Positions 37,201 through 45,306 of a stretch of DNA of 64,000 nucleotides are shown in pieces. Each line of letters opens with the position of its first letter. The stretch's first letter is position 1. Source of the stretch: Neobacillus sp. FSL H8-0543 (GTDB lineage Bacteria; Bacillota; Bacilli; Bacillales; Cytobacillaceae). The stretch covers positions 1,614,501 through 1,678,500 of the forward strand of contig NZ_CP151943.1 in NCBI RefSeq assembly GCF_038592905.1. The letters are read 5' to 3'. The position numbers and the translations under genes are program-made. The notes beneath the pieces were generated by a model that ran no database searches, had not been told where the DNA came from, and worked only from the letters and a program-made list of their open reading frames with translations.

Positions 37201-38689
37201 TCATCACACCTCCGGATGCGTAATAAAAGATTTTTTCCTGAGTTGCTTCGCTCTGACTAAGCTCGGCAGTTATCCGCCCTTCATTCATCACCATGATACG
37301 GTTACTCAATCCAAGCAGTTCTGGCATTTCAGATGAGATCATAATAATTGAAATCCCCTCACCTGTAAGCCTTTTCATTATTTGATAAATTTCCGCCTTC
37401 GCACCCACATCAATGCCCCTTGTGGGTTCATTTAATATGAGCAATTTCGGATTCATTTGCAGCCATTTTCCAAGAACGACCTTCTGCTGATTTCCGCCGC
37501 TTAACGTTCTGACCTCAACCTTTGCATCATGAACCTTTATTTTCAAATCCTGAATCCAGCGATTTACAATTTCATCCTTTTTCCTGCGCTTTAGGATACC
37601 AAACTGTGAAATTTTTCGATAGGATGGTAGAAGCAGATTTTCATAAACAGATAGGCCAAGGACGAGCCCCTCCTGCTTCCGGTCGTCTGTCACCAAGGCA
37701 ATTCCAGCATCAATTGCACCCTTTGGCCCCTTAACAAGCTTCGAATCAACCTTTACGGTCCCTGTCATATTGTTGTACATTCCAAAAATCGCTTTCGAAA
37801 GTTCAGTACGTCCCGAACCCATTAATCCAGCAATGCCAAGTATTTCGCCTTTTTTTACGGTAAAATTAATCCCGTTTAAAGCACCTGGCACCGAAACGTC
37901 TTTTACCTCTAAACAGACTTGGTCAGTCGGCAGGCCTTTTTCTGGAAACATATCGGTCAGTTCACGGCCAACCATCATTGTAACCATGTCATCCTTAGTT
38001 ACATCTTTAACTAAGGCACTTCCGATATACTTTCCATCCCTTAATACAGCAATTGAATCGGCAACAGCTTGTACCTCTTCAAGACGGTGGGTAATAAAAA
38101 TGACACCCATGCCTTGCTGTTTGAGCTCTTTCATGATGGCTAACAGTTTATTTGTTTCTTCATCATTTAAAGCCGCTGTCGGCTCATCCATGATAATAAT
38201 TTTTGAATGAAAGGAAAGGGCTTTTGCGATTTCCACCAGCTGTTGCTGGGCAACGGATAAGTCGGCAATAAGCGTTTCCGGGGAAACGCGTGTCAAACCA
38301 ACTTTATCAAGCCACTCTCTCGTTTCCAACTTGATCTTCTTTCGGTCGATAATTCCTTTTGTCTTACGTGGCTCCCTGCCGATAAAAATATTTTCAGCAA
38401 CACTCATATGCGGGATTAAGTTAAATTCTTGATAAATGATACTTATCCCCAAATTTTGCGAGTACTTTGGCCCCTCAATCTTTACAGGATGCCCATTTAT
38501 ATAGATTTGTCCGTTACTTGGCTGATAGACACCTGCTAGTACCTTCATTAATGTAGATTTGCCGGCACCATTCTCACCGAGCAATGCAAGAATTTCTGAC
38601 TGGTTCACCTGAATTGATACGTGATCAAGTGCCTTCACACCAGGAAATTCCTTTGATATTTCCTTCATTTCCAGCAATGCTGTACCCAC
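37193..38689 (-). CDS. rbsA: Ribose ABC transporter ATP-binding protein
   Basis: 498 aa with two fused nucleotide-binding domains. Domain 1: Walker A GENGAGKST (~37-45), signature LSVAQQQ (~144), Walker B IIIMDEPTAAL. Domain 2: degenerate Walker A GLMGSGRTE, signature LSGGNQQK (~400), Walker B LILNEPTRGID. The degenerate second P-loop is normal for the RbsA/MglA class. TTG/ATG context: ATG-type start with GGGGATGAGCAAGTGGGTAC region upstream; spacing to rbsD is ~31 bp. Confidence 0.95.
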   Translation of the reverse strand: MGTALLEMKEISKEFPGVKALDHVSIQVNQSEILALLGENGAGKSTLMKVLAGVYQPSNGQIYINGHPVKIEGPKYSQNLGISIIYQEFNLIPHMSVAENIFIGREPRKTKGIIDRKKIKLETREWLDKVGLTRVSPETLIADLSVAQQQLVEIAKALSFHSKIIIMDEPTAALNDEETNKLLAIMKELKQQGMGVIFITHRLEEVQAVADSIAVLRDGKYIGSALVKDVTKDDMVTMMVGRELTDMFPEKGLPTDQVCLEVKDVSVPGALNGINFTVKKGEILGIAGLMGSGRTELSKAIFGMYNNMTGTVKVDSKLVKGPKGAIDAGIALVTDDRKQEGLVLGLSVYENLLLPSYRKISQFGILKRRKKDEIVNRWIQDLKIKVHDAKVEVRTLSGGNQQKVVLGKWLQMNPKLLILNEPTRGIDVGAKAEIYQIMKRLTGEGISIIMISSEMPELLGLSNRIMVMNEGRITAELSQSEATQEKIFYYASGGVMNA

Positions 38690-38720
38690 TTGCTCATCCC
38701 CTTTTGTATGAGGTCAACTA

Positions 38721-39119
38721 TTAGTAAACGACTCCTGCAACTAAAATAACATTGGCATAACCGGTAAACTCACCAGTACGAATTAAGCCTCTTGCTTGTT
38801 TTGTTTGTTGCTTGAATTCCACATGTGGAATGTATTCAATCGGCAGATTTGGGAATCTGCTGACAATTTGATCATGCATCTCAGGACTAATGGTTTTCAC
38901 TTCTTCTGCTAAAATAACTTTTTCTACTTCGAGCTCAGTTAAAACAGTATCAAGAGTTTCAAGGAACCCAGGAATACCTTCCTTTAAAGCTAAATCAATT
39001 CGATGTGTCACATTCTCTGGAATTGGCAAACCTGCATCCGTCACAACGATGTAGTCGGTATGACCTGTTTCAGAGATTAACTGATTAATTTTTGGATTTA
39101 AAATTCCGCCCTTTTTCAT
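38721..39119 (-). CDS. rbsD: D-ribose pyranase
   Basis: 132 aa. Interconverts beta-pyranose and beta-furanose ribose so that RbsK can act. Typical start MKKGGILNPKINQLISETGHTD with the catalytic His (HTD), DAGLPIP, and C-terminal TGEFTGYANVILVAGV with the conserved Tyr. First structural gene, preceded by AGGAGG and by a third copy of the RbsR operator. Confidence 0.95.
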   Translation of the reverse strand: MKKGGILNPKINQLISETGHTDYIVVTDAGLPIPENVTHRIDLALKEGIPGFLETLDTVLTELEVEKVILAEEVKTISPEMHDQIVSRFPNLPIEYIPHVEFKQQTKQARGLIRTGEFTGYANVILVAGVVY

Positions 39120-39140
39120 TATTGCTTCCTCCTACTTTTT

Positions 39141-39160
39141 AATGTAAACGTTTAGATTTT
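39141..39160 (-). promoter_or_regulatory. RbsR-type operator overlapping the rbsR stop codon
   Basis: Minus strand AAAATCTAAACGTTTACATT, same 16-bp core as the two operators upstream of rbsR. The TAA stop codon of rbsR lies inside it. Position suggests separate control or roadblock of rbsDACBK transcription. Confidence 0.75.
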
Positions 39161-40174
39161 TATGTGATTGGGTTGACTGGATTCGCGAATAATTAACTCT
39201 GGTGTTAATAATAACTCCCTTTTAGGAAGATTTCCTTTATTGTGAATGCGTTCGTGCACTAACTGAAAGGCGATTTCGCCAATAGTCGTCATCGGCCGTG
39301 AGACCACTGACAATTTTGGTTTAATAAAGGTGGCAATTTCGACATCATCAAAACCGATGAAGGAGACTTCTTCACCTAACTTCCAATCCAACTCATTTAA
39401 TGCCTTCACGCAGCCAATCGTCATCTGGTTGTTTGATGAAAAAATAGCAGTAGGTCTATTTTCCGAATAAAATAAGTTCAATGCACCTTTGTAACCACTC
39501 GTTTCTCTAAAATCCCCTTGAAAAACTAAGTTTGGGTCAAGCGGAATATTGTATTCCTCCAGCGCCTTCTTATAACCTAAATAACGTTCATGTCCTGGTG
39601 TAGTGTTCTGTGGCCCACAAATAATGGCAATTCTATCATGCCCCTGTAATATTAAATGTCGCACAGCCTGATAAGAGCCATTTACGTTGTCCACTAAAAC
39701 TGTGTCCACTTCAAAATTCTTAATTGCCCGGTCAACGGCAACAATTGGAATACCCTGATCCTGCAAAAGTTTAATATGGTCTCCGGTTTCATTTGCTGTT
39801 GTAATAATCACGCCATCTACTCCGCGTTCAATGAAGATTTTCACAATTTCTTCTTCAACCTTTTGCGATTCATTCGTGCTGCTGAGAATCGTATAATAGC
39901 CCTTTTCCCGAGCTTTCTGCTCTATGCCAGCAACTACATGCGGAAAAAATGGATTTGTTATATCGGGCACAATAATGCCAATCGTGTTTGTTTCTTTTCG
40001 CTTCATACTTCGTGCTACAGCACTGCGGATATAACCAAGCTCACCGATAGCGCTTACAATCCGGTCCTCTGTTGCCTTTCTAACGCCGCCTTGATTGTTA
40101 ATTACCCTTGATACAGTTGCGATTGAAACATTTGCAAGCCTTGCTACATCCTCAATAGTAGGTTTATAGTCCAT
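39152..40174 (-). CDS. rbsR: LacI-family ribose operon repressor
   Basis: 340 aa. N-terminal LacI HTH (TIEDVARLANVSIATVSRVIN) with hinge helix VRKATEDRI..., then a periplasmic-binding-like effector domain (GIIVPDITNPFFPHVV, FIGFDDVEIATF). Sits first in the operon it presumably controls and is flanked by three identical operators, so autoregulation is likely. The ribosome site AGGAG lies ten bases before ATG, immediately after operator 1. CcpA could bind the same boxes, which resemble cre sites except at one position. Confidence 0.93.
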   Translation of the reverse strand: MDYKPTIEDVARLANVSIATVSRVINNQGGVRKATEDRIVSAIGELGYIRSAVARSMKRKETNTIGIIVPDITNPFFPHVVAGIEQKAREKGYYTILSSTNESQKVEEEIVKIFIERGVDGVIITTANETGDHIKLLQDQGIPIVAVDRAIKNFEVDTVLVDNVNGSYQAVRHLILQGHDRIAIICGPQNTTPGHERYLGYKKALEEYNIPLDPNLVFQGDFRETSGYKGALNLFYSENRPTAIFSSNNQMTIGCVKALNELDWKLGEEVSFIGFDDVEIATFIKPKLSVVSRPMTTIGEIAFQLVHERIHNKGNLPKRELLLTPELIIRESSQPNHIKI

Positions 40175-40190
40175 AGTCGAGTATCTCCTA

Positions 40191-40210
40191 AAATCTAAAC
40201 GTTTACATTT
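40191..40210. promoter_or_regulatory. RbsR operator 1
   Basis: AAATCTAAACGTTTACATTT, imperfect palindrome centred on ACGT, located just upstream of the rbsR ribosome site. Confidence 0.8.
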
Positions 40211-40255
40211 TGTTAAAATAAAGTCTAATATATTTAGATTTTGGGTTGTTTATGT

Positions 40256-40275
40256 AAATGTAAACGTTTAGATTT
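40256..40275. promoter_or_regulatory. RbsR operator 2
   Basis: AAATGTAAACGTTTAGATTT, inverted copy of operator 1 with centres 65 bp apart. The rbsR promoter must lie between the two, so looping or double occlusion is possible. About 210 bp to the right of it shows no gene. Confidence 0.8.
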
Positions 40276-40498
40276 CTTTTATAGTTTGATAATATCACTG
40301 CGTTCTAGGTAAAATCAAGCATGTTTTATATTATTTTAAAATTTCTTACTAGCAGGTAATTTATCAAGTAGTTTAGTTAGTTTCTCAAGTATTTTCTCTG
40401 ACCAATAGTTGACCATAATTTTAACGTATAAAACGGCGGTGAGATTAATATCAATTAATAAATGTTATTTTTAGGAGGAGAGGCTTCTGAGAGGAATC

Positions 40499-40738
40499 TT
40501 GAGGTTTGTTGGTGCTCTTTTTCTCATATTTGGAGTTTATCTGATTTTTACCAGTCAAGTCTTTTTTGGATTCTTGGCGATAATTATTGCCTTTCTAATT
40601 TTCCCTAATCGTCAACAGAGCAGCCATAAAAGTTATGGTTACGACCATGAATACGATCATGGCTCATCCTACAGCTCAGACAGCGACACGGGTGACGGTG
40701 GCGGTGACGGTGGCGGTGACGGTGGCGGTGGTGACTAA
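40499..40738 (+). CDS. Small membrane protein with Asp/Gly tail
   Basis: 79 aa. Two hydrophobic helices (FVGALFLIFGVYLIF and VFFGFLAIIIAFLIF), then a hydrophilic tail with Ser, His and Tyr, and a C-terminal (DGGG)n repeat. TTG 40499 is the usual-codon start, but the best ribosome site (AGGAGG at 40473) is eight bases before an in-frame CTG at 40487, which would add four residues. No family recognised. The DGGG tail recalls low-complexity ends of other Bacillus membrane proteins. Confidence 0.65.
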   Translation: MRFVGALFLIFGVYLIFTSQVFFGFLAIIIAFLIFPNRQQSSHKSYGYDHEYDHGSSYSSDSDTGDGGGDGGGDGGGGD

Positions 40739-40766
40739 AAAACATCCTCAAGCGTGAGGATGTTTT
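40735..40766 (+). terminator. Terminator
   Basis: AAAACATCCTCA-AGCG-TGAGGATGTTTT immediately after the stop codon. Confidence 0.88.
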
Positions 40767-40777
40767 CATTTAGTTAA

Positions 40778-40849
40778 CTGTCCACCTGGAGTGGACAGTG
40801 TCCACGGGCGGTGCCTGTCACCGCAACATGTCACCGCAACAGTGTCACC
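40778..40849 (+). repeat. Dispersed hairpin element, copy 5
   Basis: GTCCACCTGGAGTGGAC hairpin, GTGTCCACGGGC, core GGTGCCTGTCACC, then ATGTCACCGCAACAGTGTCACC. Twelve bases after a terminator; its last base is the first base of the convergent redoxin gene's stop codon. Confidence 0.85.
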
Positions 40850-41343
40850 TACTGTAATTTTTCAGTTGCGAAGGTGATGATGCCTTCGATTTCTTCGCCA
40901 AAGGGGTTTACTTCTTCTGCGTGGATGACGTTGCCTGCTTTATCAACGATGGCAAAGCCTCTTAGCGATTTATGTTCATTTGGGTTTTTCATTTTAGCTT
41001 TTTGGATGAAATCAAGTTTTTCATCAGACAGCAAAGGAAAATCCAATCCAAGTTCTTCCTTCAGCTTTTTATGTTCTTTAACAGTGGATGTACTTAGACC
41101 ATAAACTTTCCCAGGGAAGGTAGCCAATAATTCTTTATTCTTTTGCAGCTCGACCAGCTGCGATTTACAGTAGTCTCAACCCACACCTGTAAACATGAAA
41201 ATTAATGAAGGCTGTTCCGCGTTCTCTAACACAACCTCTTCCCCATTTTCATCCAATAGTGCATTGGAGCCTGAGCAACCCGTTAAAAGAGCAGTAAAAG
41301 CCATCATAACGACGATGAAAATAATAAATCTATGCTTATTCAT
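40849..41343 (-). CDS. Redoxin-family lipoprotein with in-frame TGA at the active site (candidate selenoprotein)
   Basis: Read leftward from ATG 41343 (GGGGAGGTGAG just upstream) the frame stays open for 164 residues apart from a single TGA at 41178-41176. Signal peptide with lipobox LLTGC, then SLIFMFTGVG-[TGA]-DYCKSQLVELQ and a thioredoxin-fold remainder (LSTSTVKEHKKL, DFPLLSDE, GFAIVDKAGNVIHAEEV). The TGA stands where thiol-redox proteins have the first Cys of CxxC, giving UxxC (U-D-Y-C). A six-bp hairpin with a GG-containing loop follows 20 nt later, as in bacterial SECIS elements. If Sec is inserted this is an extracytoplasmic selenoperoxiredoxin or reductase. Otherwise it is a pseudogene by one Cys-to-stop change, or a sequencing error. 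I favour Sec, moderately. Confidence 0.65.
41145..41161 (-). promoter_or_regulatory. SECIS-like hairpin
   Basis: Minus strand GCAGCT-GGTCG-AGCTGC: six perfect base pairs, five-base loop beginning GG, loop starting 20 nt after the TGA. The E. coli fdhF SECIS has a GGUCU loop about 18 nt after its UGA. It is coding (SQLVELQ), so chance formation cannot be excluded. Confidence 0.5.
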
Positions 41344-41496
41344 TTACTCACCTCCCCACATTCACCAAACAATTATACCCCACCAGGTAGGGTTAAATCA
41401 CAAAAATATGTGAATATTTGTAGAATCATATTATAATGGTAATTAAGTGTAAATCCAACTTTGGGGATTTTAACGATCCTATTCCCTTAAAAGGTT

Positions 41497-42066
41497 GTGT
41501 TAAATGTGATTTTGATATATTTTATTATTTCCTATCTAATTGGAAATATTATGTTCGGCTTTCTTATCACGAAAATCCTTTATCGCAAGGATATTCGCCT
41601 TCAAGGGAGCGGAAACGTCGGAGCTCGAAATGCTGGCCGCCTTTACGGTAAAGCCGCATTCATATTAATTTTTCTCGGAGATGCCTTAAAAGGGGCACTT
41701 GTGATTCTAGCAGCGCGCTACTTTCAATTTTCTGAAGCCATTCAGCTAATTGGACTAGCCTTGGCCATCCTTGGTCATGTAAAGCCAGTCACACTAAAAT
41801 TTAGGGGTGGGAAAGGGATTTCAACCTTTATCGGTGGAATCATTGCCTTCAATCCGTTGGTTATTCCCGTGATTATCCTCGGATTTAGTGTCCTCTACCC
41901 CTTTTTAAAAAGCTTTACTTTTGCAGGATTAGGAGCATTTCTCTTTATTCCCGCGGTTCTATTTTTTAAAAGCAATGATTGGATTAGTTCTATTATTGAA
42001 ATCGGCATCATCATCATGCTTTATATAGCGCATGCAGATAATATCAAGGAAAGGCTGAAACCCTAA
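41497..42066 (+). CDS. plsY: PlsY-like acyl-phosphate glycerol-3-phosphate acyltransferase
   Basis: 189 aa, five hydrophobic segments. PlsY motifs: GSGNVGARNAGR (motif 1), LGHVKPVTLKFRGGKGIST (motifs with the GGKG acyl-phosphate loop). Transfers an acyl chain from acyl-phosphate to glycerol-3-phosphate in the membrane. The start is uncertain (GTG with weak AAAAGG). The stop codon shares a base with the next ATG. Because it is coupled to an acyltransferase-aminotransferase and not to the usual parEC neighbourhood, it may be a paralogue serving a special lipid and not the housekeeping PlsY. Confidence 0.82.
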   Translation: MLNVILIYFIISYLIGNIMFGFLITKILYRKDIRLQGSGNVGARNAGRLYGKAAFILIFLGDALKGALVILAARYFQFSEAIQLIGLALAILGHVKPVTLKFRGGKGISTFIGGIIAFNPLVIPVIILGFSVLYPFLKSFTFAGLGAFLFIPAVLFFKSNDWISSIIEIGIIIMLYIAHADNIKERLKP

Positions 42067-43670
42067 TGGATAAGCACGAATATTTTTTTAAAATTGCAAC
42101 CTCTGACACGGAGTTCGAACAAATTCATCGCTTAAACTATCAAACCTTTTCAGAGGAAATTCCTCAGCATCAAAGGAATGCGGAACAAAGATTAGTGGAT
42201 CAATTCCATGCTGAAAATACATATATCATTTGTATCAAAAATGACGAGCTTGTCGGAATGATTGCGGTTCGTGAAAATCGCCCGTTTTCGCTAGATCGAA
42301 AAATTGGTGCGGTCGAAGACTCACTTCCAGTTTCCGTAAAATATCCTTGCGAAGTCAGGTTGATGGCGGTCAAAAAGGATTATCGCAATGGGCGCGTCTT
42401 CCTTGGGATGGCACAATTTTTAATCATGTACTGCTTGAAAAAAGGCTATGATATTGCCGTCATCTCAGGAACCACTCGCCAATTAAAGCTCTATGGTCAG
42501 ATGGGCTTCCAACCATTTGCGGAACTAACTGGGGCGGGTGATGCTCTTTTTCAACCGTTATTTTTAACAAAAAGCACGTTTGAAAAATCAATTGCTGGCA
42601 GACTTCTTGCGCCGACCATTCCTTTTCTCCCTGGACCTGTACAGGTTTCCGGGGCAGTCATGGAGGCTTTAAGCAGAACCCCTATCTCGCACCGCTCCCA
42701 GGCTTTTATCGAAAAACTCGACAAGGCACGAGCGCTGCTCTCAAAATTAGTCAGCAGTAAATATGTTCATATTTTGCTAGGATCGGGAACGCTGGCAAAT
42801 GACGTGGTAGCTGCTCAGCTTTCGCTTGAATCGGGGCGCGGACTTATCCTCGCAAATGGGGAGTTTGGCAGCCGCTTAATAGACCAGGCAAGTAGGCTTG
42901 GACTGCGTTTTGATGCAGTTGAAAAGGAATGGGGCCAAGCTTTCACAAAAGCTGATATTGCTTCAGGTATTTCTGAGGAAACCACTTGGATCTGGGCCGT
43001 TCATAGTGAAACATCTTCCGGGATGCTAAACGATCTTTCATTGCTAAAAGAAATTGCCAGTGAACATCAATTGAAGCTTTGCCTGGATTGTATCAGCTCT
43101 ATTGGTGCTGTAGAGGTTGACTTATCAGGTGTATTTCTAGCCACTGGGGTCAGCGGTAAAGCAGTACGGGCTCTAACTGGAATGTCCTTTGTTTTTCATC
43201 ACCATGAGGTCCAGCCGTCAATGAAACTTCCAAAGTATCTTGATTTAGGAATGTACATGGCCAAACACAGTGTTCCTTTTTCACAATCCTCCAACCTCTT
43301 GGAGTCGCTCCTCGTGGCAGTGGAGAATTTATCAGTTGAGAGATACAAAGAAATTGAGGAAACACACCAGTTCTTAAAGAAACAATTGTTAAACTATAAT
43401 TTTAAGATAATAAGTGAAGACAACGGCTCGCCAATCATCCATACCATCGAGCTTCCGCGGAGCATATCCTCCGCGATGATTGGTGAATTACTTTACTTCC
43501 AAGGGTATCAGCTTCATTACGAAAGTGAATACCTGCAGCAAAGAAACTGGATACAAATTTCCTGTATCGACAACTACGCAACCGCTGACTTAGAAAAAAT
43601 GACCAGCCTTTTAAAAAGAATCGTCAGCTACGAACGAAAGAACAATGAACAATCGGTTAAAGCACAATAA
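42066..43670 (+). CDS. GNAT acyltransferase - class V aminotransferase fusion
   Basis: 534 aa. Residues ~1-170 form a GNAT-type domain (ELVGMIAVRENRPF, CEVRLMAVKKDYRNGRVF, GYDIAVISGT, LYGQMGFQPF), with some likeness to FeeM-type N-acyl amino acid synthases. Residues ~180-525 form a fold-type I PLP enzyme of the class V aminotransferase group (LLGSGTLANDVVAAQL, SETSSGMLNDL, LCLDCISSIGAVEVDL, TGVSGKAVRALTG with the probable PLP Lys). Coupled to the PlsY-like gene through TAATG. A reasonable inference is synthesis of an amino- or N-acyl lipid; substrates unknown. A terminator follows at once, so the two genes form a closed unit. Confidence 0.8.
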   Translation: MDKHEYFFKIATSDTEFEQIHRLNYQTFSEEIPQHQRNAEQRLVDQFHAENTYIICIKNDELVGMIAVRENRPFSLDRKIGAVEDSLPVSVKYPCEVRLMAVKKDYRNGRVFLGMAQFLIMYCLKKGYDIAVISGTTRQLKLYGQMGFQPFAELTGAGDALFQPLFLTKSTFEKSIAGRLLAPTIPFLPGPVQVSGAVMEALSRTPISHRSQAFIEKLDKARALLSKLVSSKYVHILLGSGTLANDVVAAQLSLESGRGLILANGEFGSRLIDQASRLGLRFDAVEKEWGQAFTKADIASGISEETTWIWAVHSETSSGMLNDLSLLKEIASEHQLKLCLDCISSIGAVEVDLSGVFLATGVSGKAVRALTGMSFVFHHHEVQPSMKLPKYLDLGMYMAKHSVPFSQSSNLLESLLVAVENLSVERYKEIEETHQFLKKQLLNYNFKIISEDNGSPIIHTIELPRSISSAMIGELLYFQGYQLHYESEYLQQRNWIQISCIDNYATADLEKMTSLLKRIVSYERKNNEQSVKAQ

Positions 43671-43680
43671 ATCTACACAC

Positions 43681-43719
43681 AAAAAAGTCACTGCTGGTTT
43701 CAATGGCAGTGACTTTTTT
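43681..43719 (+). terminator. Terminator
   Basis: AAAAAAGTCACTGC / GCAGTGACTTTTTT, long perfect stem. Confidence 0.9.
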
Positions 43720-43725
43720 CAGATC

Positions 43726-43812
43726 AGTGTCCTCCCCAGGTAGACAAATCAGCTAATTTGTCCACGAGCGGTGCCTGTCACCCGATTGGTCACCCGATTG
43801 GTCACCCGATTG
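43726..43812 (+). repeat. Dispersed hairpin element, copy 6, inside the comM 3' end
   Basis: GTCCTCCCCAGGTAGAC, CTAATTTGTCCACGAGC, core GGTGCCTGTCACC, then the 12-bp unit TCACCCGATTGG three times. It follows a terminator and forms the last ~20 codons of the leftward comM frame. Confidence 0.88.
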
Positions 43813-45306
43813 TTGTTTCAACTGATTGAGTTTGCTGGCGTGCCAGATGTTTTTGTCGCTGATTGAGGTGTTTGCTTGGAGGTCAGCGATGGTTCGGGCA
43901 AGGCGGATGATTTTTATTTGGGTTCTGTTGCTCCAGTTTTCCTTTATCGCCAGCTGCTGAAGGTTTATTTGCTGCTCAGCCGTTAGCGGGTTTGTTTTGA
44001 GTAGGGTTTCGTATGGAACTCTACTATTACATACCTCACTCCCGTAGCGGTCATATTGCCGAGATCTTGCCTCTTCCACTCTTTGACGAATGACTTTAGA
44101 TGCCTCCCATCCCTTTCCATTGGAACTGATCAAGTTAACCGGCTTTAACGCAAGTTGGATATCAAAGCGTTCTCGAAGTGGGCCAGAGATTTTATTTTGA
44201 TAGGAGAGAATTTGCTGCTTAGTGCACATACAATAATGATAGTCTGAGCCAGTATGGCCACAAGGACAGGGATTCATTGCCGCAATTAAAATAAAGGATG
44301 ATGGATAGGTAATCCTTGCTTGGGTACGGCTTATGGTGATTTTTCCATTTTCAAACGGCTGTCTTAGCATTTCAAGTGTCTTTTTGGGGAATTCTGCGAT
44401 TTCATCAAGGAATAGCACACCGTGATGGGCTAAAGAAATTTCCCCCGGTTTTGGATAAGAACCCCCGCCAATCATAGCAATACTAGAAGCCGAATGATGC
44501 GGATTCCGATAAGGAGGCATTGTTCCACGAGGAAATTCGTTGCCGCTTAATTGATATAAACTCATCACTTCTAGTTGTGCTTCCTTTGTTAAAGGCGGTA
44601 AAATCGATGGAAAGCTCTCGGCTAGCATACTTTTCCCGCAGCCAGGAGGTCCAGACATGAGGACATGGTGCTCCCCGGCAGCAGCAATTTCCAACGCCCT
44701 TTTAGTCGTTTGATGTCCGATAACTTGTTGAAAATCAATGAAGCTATCAATCCTGGATTGAAAGTCATCGCTTTTTTTTATAATAGGAAGGGTTCCTTTT
44801 CCTGACAAATGATTAATTACTTCCTACATGCTGGATACATAAAGAATCTCTAGCTCTGGTAATTCCAAGCGGGGAAGCCTTTTGTCGTAGGGCATGTAGA
44901 GTTTATGTATTCCCACCTTTTTAGCCGCAAGTACTGCAGGCAACATGCCTTCAACTGGCATAATCGTTCCATCCAACGATAAAGCACCAATAAATCCAGC
45001 ATCTTCTGGTATGTTATCATCCAGTTCATTCAAACTCTGTAACACACTAATTGCCATTGAAAAATCAAACATCGGGCCACTTTTCTTTTGCTCTGCAGGA
45101 GAAAGATTAATGATTATTTTTTCACCTGATAGGGGGTATCCCAGTGATTGTAGTGCGGCAATAATCCGTTCCTTTGATTCCTTAACCGCTGCATCGGGCA
45201 GTCCGACAATCCTGAATGAATCTGCCCCTACAAAAGCTCTCACCTCAACATTTACCCTGTATCCTTCCATTCCCTTTAAACCGATACTTGTTACTTTAGC
45301 ACACAT
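43753..45306 (-). pseudogene. comM: comM/yifB (Mg-chelatase-like AAA+), split by an amber codon
   Basis: Together 518 codons, the usual ComM length, in one frame except TAG at 44826-44824 (codon 161, a likely CAG Gln originally). Before it: the ComM N-terminal domain (VGLPDAAVKESKERI, NLSPAEQKKSG, FIGALSLDG). After it: the AAA+ core with Walker A SGPPGCGKS, Walker B GVLFLDEIAEF, a zinc-like CPCGHTG...CMC cluster and arginine-finger region PLRERFD. ComM is a helicase promoting branch migration in transformation. The stop falls in the interdomain linker and its TAGGAAG could act as a ribosome site for TTG 44808, so two polypeptides are possible. The C-terminal QSGDQSGDQSGD tail is encoded by a dispersed repeat. 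Confidence 0.85.

Noticed and set aside
44824..44826. TAG in comM as a pyrrolysine or programmed readthrough codon
   Set aside because: Pyrrolysine is not expected in this kind of organism, the site is a linker and not an active site, and no structured readthrough signal is visible. A nonsense change or a split gene is simpler.
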